From contig NMRA01000010.1 of NCBI GenBank assembly GCA_002633005.1, positions 2,131,056 through 2,159,493 on the forward strand: 28,438 bases of DNA. The letters run 5' to 3'. The number at the start of each line of letters is the position of its first letter. Positions within the stretch are counted from its first letter, which is position 1. This document shows, piece by piece, positions 1 to 12,500 of this stretch. This stretch comes from Phoronis australis. Lineage: Eukaryota > Phoronida > Phoronidae. The notes under the pieces are model-generated. The model was not told the origin of the DNA. It worked only from the letters and a program-made list of their open reading frames with translations, and did not search any database. The position numbers and the translations under genes were made by a program.

Positions 1-50
1 TGCCTCTAGTGGCAATTTTAGTATTTGCCTCTAGTGGCAATTTTAGTATT
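1..50. repeat. 25-bp exact tandem duplication
   Basis: Positions 1-25 and 26-50 are identical (unit begins tgcctctagtggcaatttta). More copies may lie upstream of the window edge. The rest of 51-448 is AT-rich, has no recognisable sacsin coding sequence and is read as the end of an upstream intron. Confidence 0.9.
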
Positions 51-448
51 TTACATTGACCTCTGTATTTTCATAGGTCTTCAGGTGTATACTTTGTGTT
101 ACTTCGTGACTGTGAAGGAAAAGTTCCAAGTAGAAATTTGTTTCTGGCATTCTGATGCTGTGCTAATCTCGTATGTTGGTAAATTTGTTTTTAATTCTAT
201 GTTTCTGTGGTGTTTTAAGCAACTGAGGTATAGGATGTGCTTGTATTATGAAGATTACTCACATTTTGCCCCTAGCCAATTGAGGAGACAATGACCATGC
301 CTTTCCATTTTGCAAAGTATGCCCTCTACTGGCCACTTTATGGTACCAATAAACAACCCTAGAAGGATACCGTATGCGGTGCAATTGTGGGCGCATTTCA
401 ACGCTCCGCGTTGCTCTTGTAATTCTGTGCATCCGCTACTATTTTCAG

Positions 449-565
449 GAACTGATTCAGAACGCTGAGGATGCCAAGGCAAGGACCATTAAGTTTCTGT
501 TTGACAAGTCCACATTCCCAGCTTTTCCAGAACAAATGGAACATAAGGATTTGGTGCACTTCCAG
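449..565 (+). CDS. Sacsin-like gene, first visible exon (N-box of ATPase module 1)
   Basis: The exon follows an acceptor (tactattttcag, AG at 447-448) and ends at CAG|gtacag (intron from 566). It is 117 nt, exactly 39 codons, phase 0 at both ends. Its first residues, ELIQNAEDA, are the N-box of the Bergerat/GHKL ATP-binding fold, with the candidate catalytic Glu at residue 1, Asn5 and Asp8. In sacsin proteins this motif is preceded by a conserved FGQ..L..RI..IL stretch. That stretch is absent from 1-448, so at least one coding exon is missing upstream. The exon joins in frame to the one at 2830. Confidence 0.9.
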
Positions 566-3500
566 GTACAGTTTAATGGAAATGGCGAAGGATTGGTACG
601 GGCTAATTGTTTAGTCTAGAGACACCTAAAATGATCAAGGTGTAATCCGAATGAATATATGAATGATCGCATATAAAGCAAACTGAGACCGTACACATAA
701 AACCGAAGGGTCCGAGCGTTGAGAGGTGTAAGGTAACGCCTCACAAAAGAAAACTCGACGATAAAAGAATGCAGACATCCTAGTGATACTCACAAAGAAA
801 GGTACAACCGGAAACGGGGGAGGTAAATAACCATAGGCGATGTCATTATAAAACAAAATTGGTTAGGAACATGCAAATAAGAATAAAACGCATCATCTAT
901 GGTTGTTTTTACCCTCATTCCTGCTTGGTTTTAGCTCATTGTTTTTCACTCTAGCGTTTTCTCCTGTTAGGCGTTGTAAATTCACAATGCATTCTCATCG
1001 TGGTCCTCATGTATAAGAAGTTTATTAGCCAAATAATAATAAAAATAAGAAGAAGAATAAGCTCAACAATAAATAGATACCTAAATACATTTTATTTCTA
1101 TTAAACCCATCTTCCTTCAGCCTGTAGCATTTTAAAGCCTATATTGAACGGGGACACTTGCAACTTTAGCTCCTACACCGTGTTTTTCATTGCTCTGACC
1201 TTCCTAAAATTAGGCCATGAGTGGTAGTCCACAGTCCTCATGTTTATTTGTGTACATTTCCATGAAATTTGACTAAGATTTTACTAGTGCTGCAATTTGA
1301 CATGGATTGTAACATATTTAAAAACAACGAAATTTGATGTCTACGAGGGTGTATGATATTACAAAACTGTTTCCGAAATAATCTAAGCTCGCAAGAACAA
1401 GAGAGTCGCTGAACAAATTAACTCGATCCTTATTCCTGAATATTGTGCCCAAAATTATTTTTGGTACAACTAAAATTAGTGTCGTGGTGGTTCACATTGC
1501 TGGGTCGTCATATTAGGACGGTGCTCCACTTTTTCTGAAAAACTCCGGGACGCCGCGCAATGGTGATCTAGATTATTCCGCTATTTGCTTTCTTGTCTAA
1601 GCATAGGGAATTCTGAGCTGCGTTCCGTACACCAAGTTTCTTGCGATAAAATGGAGGTCACCCAGGTCTTCACAAAATACTAGAGACTTTCGACTACACG
1701 TTAAGCGCGAACGTGCGAAGTCGGCATTCTTTGCTTACCGGTACTTCGTAATAATTTTGTCCTACATTTTCGCGTTCAGTTTTGTCACGCAAGTGGAAAC
1801 AACGAGAAGACGCCTGATCTCACGTAAGTGCAAAAAGTGATTTTAATTAGCGATTCATCATAAAAGATCGTAAGATGTAAGCCACTTTTTAAAGTTTTAG
1901 GAAGTTTAGCTATCCAAGAACTGGTGTAGCGTAGTGCATGTTTCTTGCTCGGTTGATTGTTTGAAATATGACTGATGTTCTGAGGCCCTCTTCGAGTTTC
2001 TGATTTTTTTCCCAGAAAAGCCACAGTAATCGGGGTTGTAATAAGTGGCACGGAAATAATTCATATTTCCTGCCAAAACAACTCAATTTAGGTATTGTTT
2101 CTTAAAAGTAAATGAGAGGAATGCTTTGGTTATCAATATTCAAAGCAAACAGTAATAACTGAGAGTTTGTAAATTAAACACAAACCTTTTTTCTAAGTGC
2201 ATTTTTGCCCGAAATCACTGTTGGTATCAAATGAGAGATTAGAATTCTGAAATTGGGATGTTGATTGTTTTCACCGAGGGCAGAATATAATGATGTCACC
2301 ACGGTCGTAGCTTTTACCCCCTCGTCCCGCTGCCACTACGATTTCACGCATGCATGAATTAAAATATTTATCTTTAGCTACTGGTATTATCATACACCAC
2401 CAAGAACTGATAAAGTGCTTTCTAATGATATGGCTCTTATACAACGCGGTTGCTAAACAGCGGAGTTGCGAAAAGTTTTAGAGACAATAAATTCCATAGA
2501 CAGAAGCAACAACGAAACATGCGAATGCAAACAAGTGCCACACTTGTGTGGCGCAACCTTACCAGCGCATTCCCACGTTAGAGCTCCACGTAAAGGGTTA
2601 GCGTGATACTGCGCTTACTTGTCAATTATCGGTAAGCAGTAGCCGGGGTAACGAAGAGAATACGAAGTGCATCGACAAAAACACTTTTGTGAAAAACAAA
2701 ATAAATTTATTGTTAAATTACCCTTTTAATCAAACATAAAATCAAATACACTGAAGAATGAGGAAAAGTGTCGAATTTTGTAAAGTTTGCATTAATTAGG
2801 TCCAACACATATCCAATACTTTGTACTAGGGTCCTGCTCTGTACGCCTTCAACGACGCAACATTTAGCGAAGAAGACTGGATGGGTATACGAACCATCTA
2901 TGACAGCTTCAAGAAAGATGATCCTATCAAAGTTGGACGATTTGGCCTAGGATTCAAATCTGTGTTCCATATGACAGGTAAATAGTTACGCTATGTTGCG
3001 ATTTGGCCTAGGCTTCAAATCAGGGTTCCACATGACAGGCAAATATAAAGTTATGCTATGTTGCGGTTTTGCCTAGGCTTCAAATCAGTGCTTCATATGA
3101 CTGGTAAATAGTTACGCTATGTTGCGATGCCTATGAAGAGCTTCACATTCAGTATGTTGCCCAATGTCGCGTTTTGTGAGAAACGGGCTCTGAAGGGTAA
3201 ATTAAAGGGGTTCAAATTTGATTCTCACTTAGTCCACCATGATTGATGTACTACTCCACCTTCACACCCAAACGGATGTTTCACTCTCGTTTAATTTTCA
3301 GGTTAGATTAATGGCATGCATGTTAAGCAGGGAACGTTTAGCATTTCGAGGGCCATACATAAATAACATCATTACATGAAAAACGACACCCTTCAATATT
3401 ATTTCCTCGGAGATATGCGAAATAAATCTAATTTCAAAATTTCCACAGACTTATCAGCGAATTATTTTTTCACCACAGGTTGTGTTTCTTTGCAGATATG

Positions 3501-6500
3501 CCGAGCATTTTAAGCGGAAACAAAATAGGGTTTCTCGACCCTCACGAAAGGTATTTCCGTGATGAAGAGGGTCGCCCTCTAAAGGGAGCATGTTGGAATC
3601 TGTCTGACATTTGTGACGACCAGTCCGGTTTCTACAGTCCATTCACCGATTCTTTCTTATCGTCCATTTTTAATCAGACGCGGCTCGAAAACGATTACTA
3701 CGACGGCACACTGTTCAGATTTCCTTTGAGAAAACCAGAAAACCAATCAAAGCTCGACACTGATGAATATTCACCGGGCAAACTAGAACTTTTGTTTGAG
3801 CAATTCGAGCAATACTCGTACATGTGTCTGTTGTTCCTCACCTCCCTCGAATCTATCGAACTGTATGTACGTCAGTCTCGAGATCACCAACCCGAGTTGT
3901 TTTTCAAAGTTGCTCTGTCTGAAAGCAGAAGAGCAGCAGTTGGACAGAACAGGCAGCGCTTCCGAGATAACATCGATACGGAAACTTGGATGGAGTCACC
4001 TGTGTGTGTAACGCAGGAAGTGCTCATTGACGCACAAAACGCCACTACTACATCCCACCATTGGTTGGTTACGAATTTCTTTGCTGGTGGTGACCAATTA
4101 CCAACCTTGAAACAGATGTTTGCCGAGAAGACTTTGTTCTACCCTCCATGGGTTGCTGTGGCTATGTCAATGGATGACGATTTCGAGCCTGGACAACCAC
4201 GTGGTCATGTTTTTTGCTTCTTACCCCTTCCAATTGAACGTAAAAGTCAGACAGGCCTTCCAGTCCACGTCAACGGCTTTTTTGCGATTGATCAGAACCG
4301 TCGCCACTTGAAATGGCCAAACGCTGAACAGTTAGGAGCTCAATTGCCCGACAAGGGTTTGCGGTGGAATCAAGCAATGTTGGCAGAAGCCGTACCCATG
4401 GCTTACAAAGAGCTTGTTATCAACGCAATCAAACTGAAAGTTTCTCAAAATCTGATATACAAGGCAATTCCATTTCTCAAAGTTGTAGATGACAAATGGT
4501 TCGAGATGGTTGAAATTTTCTTGAAGCACATGTCACACATTCCATTCCTTTACACTGTTCAGGGGGGTGGGCGGCATGTGCAGATACATGAAGCATTGTT
4601 TAGCTTTTTGACAAACGAGCAGCATCCGGATGTGATTAATGACATACTGGTGAAAGCAGATAAACCCGTTGTTTGCATCCCTGAACACCTCAGATACACT
4701 CTTGAAACCATAAAGAACGCGACGTTGTCTGTTGTAACCCCGAGCGACTTACGTGAGTCGGTAAAAAAAATTCAAGACAAAACGAGCCCATTCCCAGAGA
4801 CAAAAACCCACTGCATGCAGATCTTGGCTTATGCGATGCATGACGAGCAATTTGGCGAACTTGTTGGCCTTAACTTAGTACCTCTGTTAAGCGGAACGTG
4901 TGTTGCATTTCAAGCTGGTAATGTGCAAGATAAAATCTTCTTGACGAACACTGATCATCCTGCAGAATTGTTTCCTGGCCTCGAGAGTCTTCTTGTCAGC
5001 AACGCCGTCACTGACAGCGAAAGGGAAGTTCTGGAAATGATAGCCATGTCAGGTAAGTGTTTTTATATGCGCTAACAGCTATCGGGAAATTTGACTCTAG
5101 AAATAATATTTGAAGACGACAGCTACTGGGAAATTTTTGGTACAACCTTATTTGGGACATTGCCAGATATTCACTAACAAAACATGATTTCTGGTCCCAT
5201 TGTTTTTGAAGCAGCAAAAGGTCATTGTTGGGGATTAGACTCTTTCATCTAGTTGTGTTCCATACCGATTGAATGAAGGGACTCTGGATCAGGTTGCACT
5301 TCTATTGAAAGGTCAGTTGTTTTTCCCACAGCACAGATAGTTGATAAGAGTTTTTAAACTGATGAGGTTGTCTTCCAACAACGATAGAACTTCGATTAAA
5401 ACAACTTGGTGGATGTCGAAGTTTACACCGCACAAATTTTACCTCCTGAGGATAGAAATCAATCATCTAATCGGTTCAAACTGCGCACATTCTTGGTTCA
5501 AAAAGCTTCGGTTAGTAAAGTACTTTTAAAACGGCTTAAAAGAATGGGAAAGAAGATAAAATCTTTATGGTTTTCATGTACACATTGAACTTGTTTATCA
5601 GAAGACAATCTTTGCATTTTTATAGGGATTTCCGTTAAACTTCATCGGAGTGCCTGCAATTGTGCATTTGTTTTTAGCCATTTGGGATGTACTCTGGCGA
5701 ACAGTTTGCAGAGTGCTAGAGATTTCATATAATATTTTTCATCACTTTGCTGTTGGACTAATAAAAAATATAAATTGAGCTTTCTGTTCGTTTCCAAGCA
5801 ACTGCCGACAGAAATGACATACTATTGCGTATTTTACAGTCCTTGACTACAGGCAGTATGCAGCTGTGTATTGTAAGCCTCATAAAGGGATTCATTTTTT
5901 TCAAATGCGTTTCTATGGTAATGAAATCGGCCGGTGTTAATTTGTAGATAATTTGGCTACTGCTGGCCCGCTGGTGGCAGTTTCTATAACTAAATCTTTT
6001 TGGCGAAATTTCTGGAAATTTGGCCAAAATGTTTCTTTCCAGGAACCGAAGGCAGGTGCATGTTTTCGAATTATTTGAAGCTGTGGTGCCCCACCAGTGA
6101 CAGTTTTAGCAATTTGAAAACCGTTCATTTGTCTAAACTGTACCCCCTAGTTAGGTGCTAACGAATGTTGTGCCCTGGGACGGTATCTACAGGATGCTAA
6201 CTGTTTAACTGATTCTACCCAAAACTGATTTTGTCTCATATGGATAAAACGCCATCCCTTAACTTCAAAATATTGGACGCACGTGCTTCAAACTTTCATG
6301 GTAGATAAATGTTACATTTTGCAAAGTAAATATGAAGTCACCTCAGTACTACTGAATGTGTAAATTATCCTAACAACCTTTTGCCACAATAAGTAACTTA
6401 GAATGTGCTGATGAAATTTTCAACAGTACATGCAGAACCAAAATCACGTTGAGTATATAAAAATGGACATGCAAAATTGTTACTATGGCCATTGAACACC

Positions 6501-9500
6501 ATGAGGAGTTCATGATAATAAAAATATAAAGCTGTGAGTCAGAAGGATTCGAATAAGCTTCACGCTTCATAATCCAAATATAACCTTTTTCTGTAAATGA
6601 GTTTTTCAAATTTTCTTACTTTGATATAAAAGATGAAGTAGAAGGTAAACAGTTACAAAACACGATTTATGCATAAAATTTTGAATAAATATGCATCGTA
6701 CCGTGGCACGTAATCATAACTTGAGGAAATGTTGGCTTTCAAGCACATATTAAACGATTTCAAAGCAACACTATTTTAGCATAGTGCAAGGTCAATCGAT
6801 TGGGCACTTGACAATGAAATAAATATTAAATGATTCTTTACAGCCATGGCACAAATAACGGAAAATTATACATAACTACCTTTCCTAGCAGCGTGTCTGC
6901 AAATGTTTCTTAGATATTAACCGATGGCAAAGAAGCGGGTTGAATATGCATTTCAGTTCAGCAAGTCCCCATGTTGTCGTCGACCGTTAATCTTGAGCAC
7001 TTTAACCACTCAATAAGTTCCTTCTGTGTAATTAGATTCGGGTTGAAACTCTTTGATTATACAGAATGGTAGGAAAAGCAGCAACCTACTGGATGGCACT
7101 GTTACATGCCTACAACATATAGTGCATGGCAACAAATGGAAAAGTCTGTCCGTTTTCCTTAAGGAGACTGGCAGACTTGAAATCTTTCTCCACGAGGAGC
7201 CATAATTGGGGTCTCGTGCCTTTGCTCAGGTGTTTTGTGCAATGGGCCCAACCATGAGGCCTGCGCGCGTCTGATGCACCGCAAATGACATCAGACCACC
7301 TGCACTGTTTTTTTTAAAGGATTTGTGTCCCTGAACTTAACTATGAAAATATTTTTAAGCATATTCAAATTGGTAACCTATGCCACCGTCGTCCAAGATG
7401 GCCGATCCCATAAAAAGTCAGAAACTTTTGCGATAAACATGGCGATATATGATGAACGCATTGTGCGATTTTGGTTATTTTTAACAATTTTGTATTTCAA
7501 ATGTCGATAGGTTTCCTGTGCTGCAAGATTTTGGCTTTTTTCTACACAAATAAATGACAATACATTAAAATAAATATATTTAGCCAGAAACCGAACCATT
7601 GTATGGAGGCTTAGACTATAAAACAATGACTTACTGAAGTGAAACATAGCTTTAAACAAAAACACTAAAAGTAAAGAAAACAAAAAAAAACAATAACAAA
7701 ATCGTACGGCTGTAAAGGAGAACATAACAAGAGAATAATATATAAAAACAAAACAAAAAGCTCAGCGTAAATATTGATGTAGTTCCTTATTATGACATTC
7801 AAAAATAGATCTCTTTGTAATACAGTATTACAGTCGTGATTCAGTTATGACAACCATGTAACAAAATAATATTTTTTTCATGGGTATTACTAAGATTTTG
7901 AAAATGTAATCAGATGTTCACGGGGTGTGAGAGTAAGTAGTGAGCATTGCTATTAATTGCACCACATATTGATGGAGGAATTATTGTATTTAGTAGTACA
8001 TGTAGCTTATACCGATTGAAAATAGCTAAACTTGATTTTTTATTAATTTCGTCTATGACTTTATGGATAGATTACCAAGTGCTGTTTCCGTAGAAGGGTG
8101 TTAGAAGTCCAGTAAGGAGAAACAAGGACTCAATTAATTGTAGTAGAACCCTTGACTGCCCCTGCCATTAAAAGAACAACTTGGTACTGAAGTCTTTCAA
8201 ACCTCCAAAATGTCAAATTAACGTTATTATAAAGCATAGCTGCATATTTAAAATGAAGGAGATTGAAAGAATTTTTGTCTTCAAATTGTCAAGTAACTTC
8301 TGACCCAAAGGCAGTTGTGAACGGTCACTGGGCAAAATGGTTTATGGATACGTCAGACAGCATTATGATCTCTAAAATGTTGATTCGCATCAAATATTTC
8401 TGCTTGAAACTATTTTAAATGTAATGAAGTTACACAAATCATTGTTTTAAACAAAGTAGAATACGCAATATTGCGACATTTTTGCTACAAAAAATAAAAA
8501 CCCGATTCGAGACATTTCATTTTTCATACATCCAAGATCTATCTCTGAACATATCTTTCAATATCCACAGCCCCACAAACTGGCTTGTAAAAGCACTTGA
8601 GTCATTCATGCTACTGATTTCAACAACAATTATGTTAATTGATTGCCTTAGCCAGGGAGTTGTAACGGATACATTTTGCTTAATTTGCACCTGTTCTTAA
8701 AGTCTTCCCAATATACCAATTTGTTTTTAAAATTAAGTGTTCGGTGCAGCAAAAATAGTCTGATATTGTAATAATTGTGAAATATAAGTTTTCCATCTAT
8801 CAAAATATTTCTGGTATTCCATAGAACTTTATTTTCGAAAACTAATATTCTTATGCAAATATTCTGATATTTCTTCCCAGATCCATATCATATTACAGTA
8901 TAAGACACGGGAGTTTTTAATGTTAATATCTGATGAGCATAATTGGATTGACATGTTTTAATATCCACAGTTAAATAATAGCAAGTGCATGTATGTCTTG
9001 TATGACAATAGCTTTGATCGTTACAGGAGAAACAAATATGGCCTCGATGAAAAAAGAAGACGCTGTAAAGATGTTCCAACTGGTTTTCCCGCCTCATTGG
9101 GTTAAAGACCTCTTGTCATGGACTCGGGAGAACCACGTTACACTTGCTTGGATAGAGTTGGTGTGGAACTATCTGGTAAAGATGTTCTTAGACGATCTTT
9201 CTCCAGTAGAACGTCTTCATCTTCTGCCACTGAAGTCATTTGAGGGGGCACTTTTTCTTAAAAGGCTAACTAGAAAGAGCGCCGTCATTTTTTATGACCA
9301 AAACTCTGAGGGTTTTCGTCATAATACGTCTAGTCTATTGAAGAAGTTGGGCGTTTTTGTTGCAGACGGTCTATTTCCGTTCATCCAGCGTCATCCGTGC
9401 ATTTTTAACTACGTTAACGTACCTTCAGTTTCCGGTGTCTTACACGCACTGTCCGCTCTCGAGCTGTCTCTTTTGATCAAAAAAATGATCGAGCTTCCTA

Positions 9501-12500
9501 GCGAATTGGTCCACCAATTCCGTTTTGAAATAGCACAAGGTGACGTCCATGTTCTCCAGCAATTCCGCGGTATTTTACGGGCATTGCCAATGTTCAGAGT
9601 CACTGAGAACACTCTGAGTCGATCAGAAGACAGGCTATACGCACTTGAAGAAATTGGCTGTATAGCTCCAGGTGACGAATTTCCATTTAGACTACCAAAA
9701 CCATTCATCCAGGTAGAGAACGAGTCTTCACGACATTTGAGCCTCGTGCTTGGTGCAACAGAGCTTTCCTTGGCCGACTTGATAGTAAATCACATTTTCC
9801 CGTCCATATCGGCATACCCACCTCTTGAGGTTGACAAAATGCTGGAGTATCTAATTTATAACCATATGCAATTAGTTGATGGCAACCCTGAGCTCCGGAG
9901 TTTTGTTACACAGTTGAATATTTTCCAACGCTGTGATGGCGAACTTGTGAGCCTTACAAGTTTATTCGACCCTTCTGATGAAAAGTTAATGGAACTATTC
10001 TATGGTCAAGACGTTTTTCTTGCGGGCGCATGCTCCTCGAACAAGATTCTGCCCAACCTGCGCACTCTCGGGCTGAAAACTTACAAAGACGTTGAAGCAC
10101 AAGAAATACTTCTGGCTGCGCGTCATGTTGGAAAATTAGCGCACAACCAGAACGTTGTACTGAAAGCACATGCAATTCAAACATTTCTTTCACAACGCAA
10201 AGCGTCTTACTTAGATAAAGAAATCAACGGATGGTCGTTAAGAGAACACTTACAAGATACTGCTTGGGTTCCTGTTAAAACACGTCCCGATAATTACCCC
10301 TGTCAATTAACCTGGTTTGGTGGAGCAAACAAGTTTCAAAAGCCGTCCTGGCTACATGACGTAACTCATGGCAATTTGGTCGGCACGTTGAAGGAAGTTG
10401 CAGATCTCGGCATGGTTTCTGGATTACGTGTGTCTGAAACAACATTAAAAGATGTGACTGATAATTTGTTTAACATTGCAAGGGTAATCAATCCGTCGAC
10501 TGACAATGTTCTGCAATTGCGCAGCCTCGTTTATTGTGTGTATGATTACATGCAGAGACAAATTATTACGGACCCTCATCTAACAAGGATGATGGTAGAC
10601 AATTTTAAAGGGAGGAAATGCATTTTGGTCGAGGACGACAGAGTTTTTGTTACACCTGAAGAAGTCTCATTTACAGAAGACTTGGCTCCATTTCGTCATA
10701 AGATACCGAATGAGATGAAACTACGATTTCAAGCATTACTAAAAAGCATGGGTGTGCAGCACAGGTTCAATGTTGAAGCTTATTGCACGATACTTTCAGA
10801 AATAGAGGCAGAGAGTCGTGGTTACCCTTTGAGTAAAGAAAGGCTTGATCTTGTGAGGCGTACTGCCGAACGCCTTGCAACCTCTTTAAACGCTGAGGGT
10901 CTACCTCAGGATGTCTATTTGCCAAATGACGCAAAGGAAGTGATGAAGTTATCATCAACACTCTGCTACAATGACTGTCCTTGGATACCTGACGCTGATA
11001 TGTCTTTTGTACACAAAGGCATACCATTCCATGTTGCTAAGGCATTAGGTGTGCAGACGAAGCGTACAAAAGCTTTAGAACGTTCCTCTTTTGGAATCCC
11101 GTTCGGTCAAAAGGAGAAACTCACGAACAGAATTAAAAGAATCCTTGAAGGATATCCAAGTGATGTCGACATTTTGAAAGAGATGCTCCAGAACGCTGAT
11201 GACGCCCAAGCTACCGAAATACACTTTTGTCTCGATACCCGTAGCCATTCAACGGACAGGGTATTTGAAGATTGCTGGAAACCATTGCAAGGACCGGCGC
11301 TTTGTGTGTACAATGATAAGCCTTTCACCGAGGATGATGTTTACGCCATTCAAAACCTTGGAGAGGGAAACAAAGGCGATGATCCTTTGAAGACAGGTCA
11401 ATATGGGGTGGGGTTCAACGCAGTTTATCACGTTACTGACGTACCCTCCCTGCTCACTAACGTGGTTGGGAAGGGCGAAAGATTGTATGTGTTCGATCCA
11501 CATTGTGCTTTTGTGCCTTCTGCAACTCCCTATGAACCAGGAAGATGCTTTGCGGATTTGGATAATCTGAAGAACATGTTTCCTTCCGTTTTTGAGTGCT
11601 ATAGTAGCGTTCTTGACACTTTTGTTGAATCTTTTGGAGGAACGCTTTTTAGATTCCCTCTGCGAGACGAGAAAATGGCAAAAAAGTCTCAAATAAAGGC
11701 TACACCTATCACCGTGAAAGATGTACGTGCGATGTTGCAAACATTCAAAAATGAGGCCGGTAAGAGTCTGTTGTTTCTGAACAACGTACGCAAAATCACT
11801 GTTTGTGAAATAGGAGGCACTAGTGATGTTTTGGAATCGTTCACAGTTAGCGCTACTATAGGAGATGACTGCCAAAGAAACCTTAATGAATTCAAAGAAT
11901 ATGTCAAGGCAGTCTCAGCTATAGCAAAAATGATCCCAGGAAATATCTGGTCCATCCAGTCAAAGGAGGTAGCGTATGAGATGACCGTGAGCAGTACAAA
12001 TATGGCGAGGAACAAATGGTTGATTGCTCAAAAGTTTGGCTTTGAGACGAACGAAAAGATTCCTCAAATGCTTAGGGATGCGTTTTCAAGAAACGAAATT
12101 CAACTTCTTCCAAGAGGGGGAGTTGCGTGTGAGTTAACGTCGCCAAAGCAAGATGATGTGCACAATGTATTCTGTTTCCTTCCACTGCCTCAGACCACAA
12201 AATTGCCTGTCCATATCAATGGTCATTTTGCTCTTGACCATGAAGCAAGGCGGAGAATATGGACATCTACTGACAGCAAAAAGGACTTTAAGGCTTCATG
12301 GAACAGTCTACTCTTACGTTTTGTGATTGCACATGCGTACGTGCGCTTAGTTGATGAATTTAAACACCGTTTTATTGGCTGTAGCAGTGGCGACACAACA
12401 GTTTTGCCTAAGGTGACTACCCTTCTTAATCTTTTCCCTTTCTCGCACCAAGATTCTGATGAATTCAGTGATTTAGTGAGACGCTTTTATACAATTATGA

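Larger units (their letters stand above)
449..5052 (+). other. Hsp90/GHKL-like sacsin module 1 (N-terminal part)
   Basis: This domain region is spread over the first three visible exons and continues into the giant exon, to about residue 1295. The N-box (Glu1, Asn5, Asp8), the NDA segment at 47-49 (position of the Hsp90 DxGxG motif, which is not preserved as such) and GRFGLGF (75-81) are all present. ATP binding is therefore plausible. The distance from Asn5 to the His of HVNG (346) is 341 residues, against 340 in module 2, so the two modules are colinear duplicates. Confidence 0.85.

Noticed and set aside
25-294. 89-codon forward open frame before the first exon
   Set aside because: The translation is hydrophobic and Cys/Phe-rich, with no sacsin similarity. 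It does not contain the FGQ..L..RI lead-in expected immediately before the N-box, so it is read as intron.
374-619. Treating the ORF around the first exon as an intronless start with Met at 374
   Set aside because: Sacsin similarity begins exactly after an AG at 448 and ends at a GT donor at 566; the flanking residues are not family-like.
2531-2552. Short perfect hairpins in the first intron as a regulatory element
   Set aside because: 7-bp stems with tiny loops are expected by chance in several kilobases of intron.
7378-7725. 115-codon minus-strand open frame in the third intron
   Set aside because: Phe/Leu-rich low-complexity product generated by an A-rich stretch; no motif or splice context.
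11249-11875. 208-codon minus-strand open frame inside the giant exon
   Set aside because: It lies antisense to the conserved ATPase region of module 2, whose forward frame is clearly coding. It is a codon-usage shadow.
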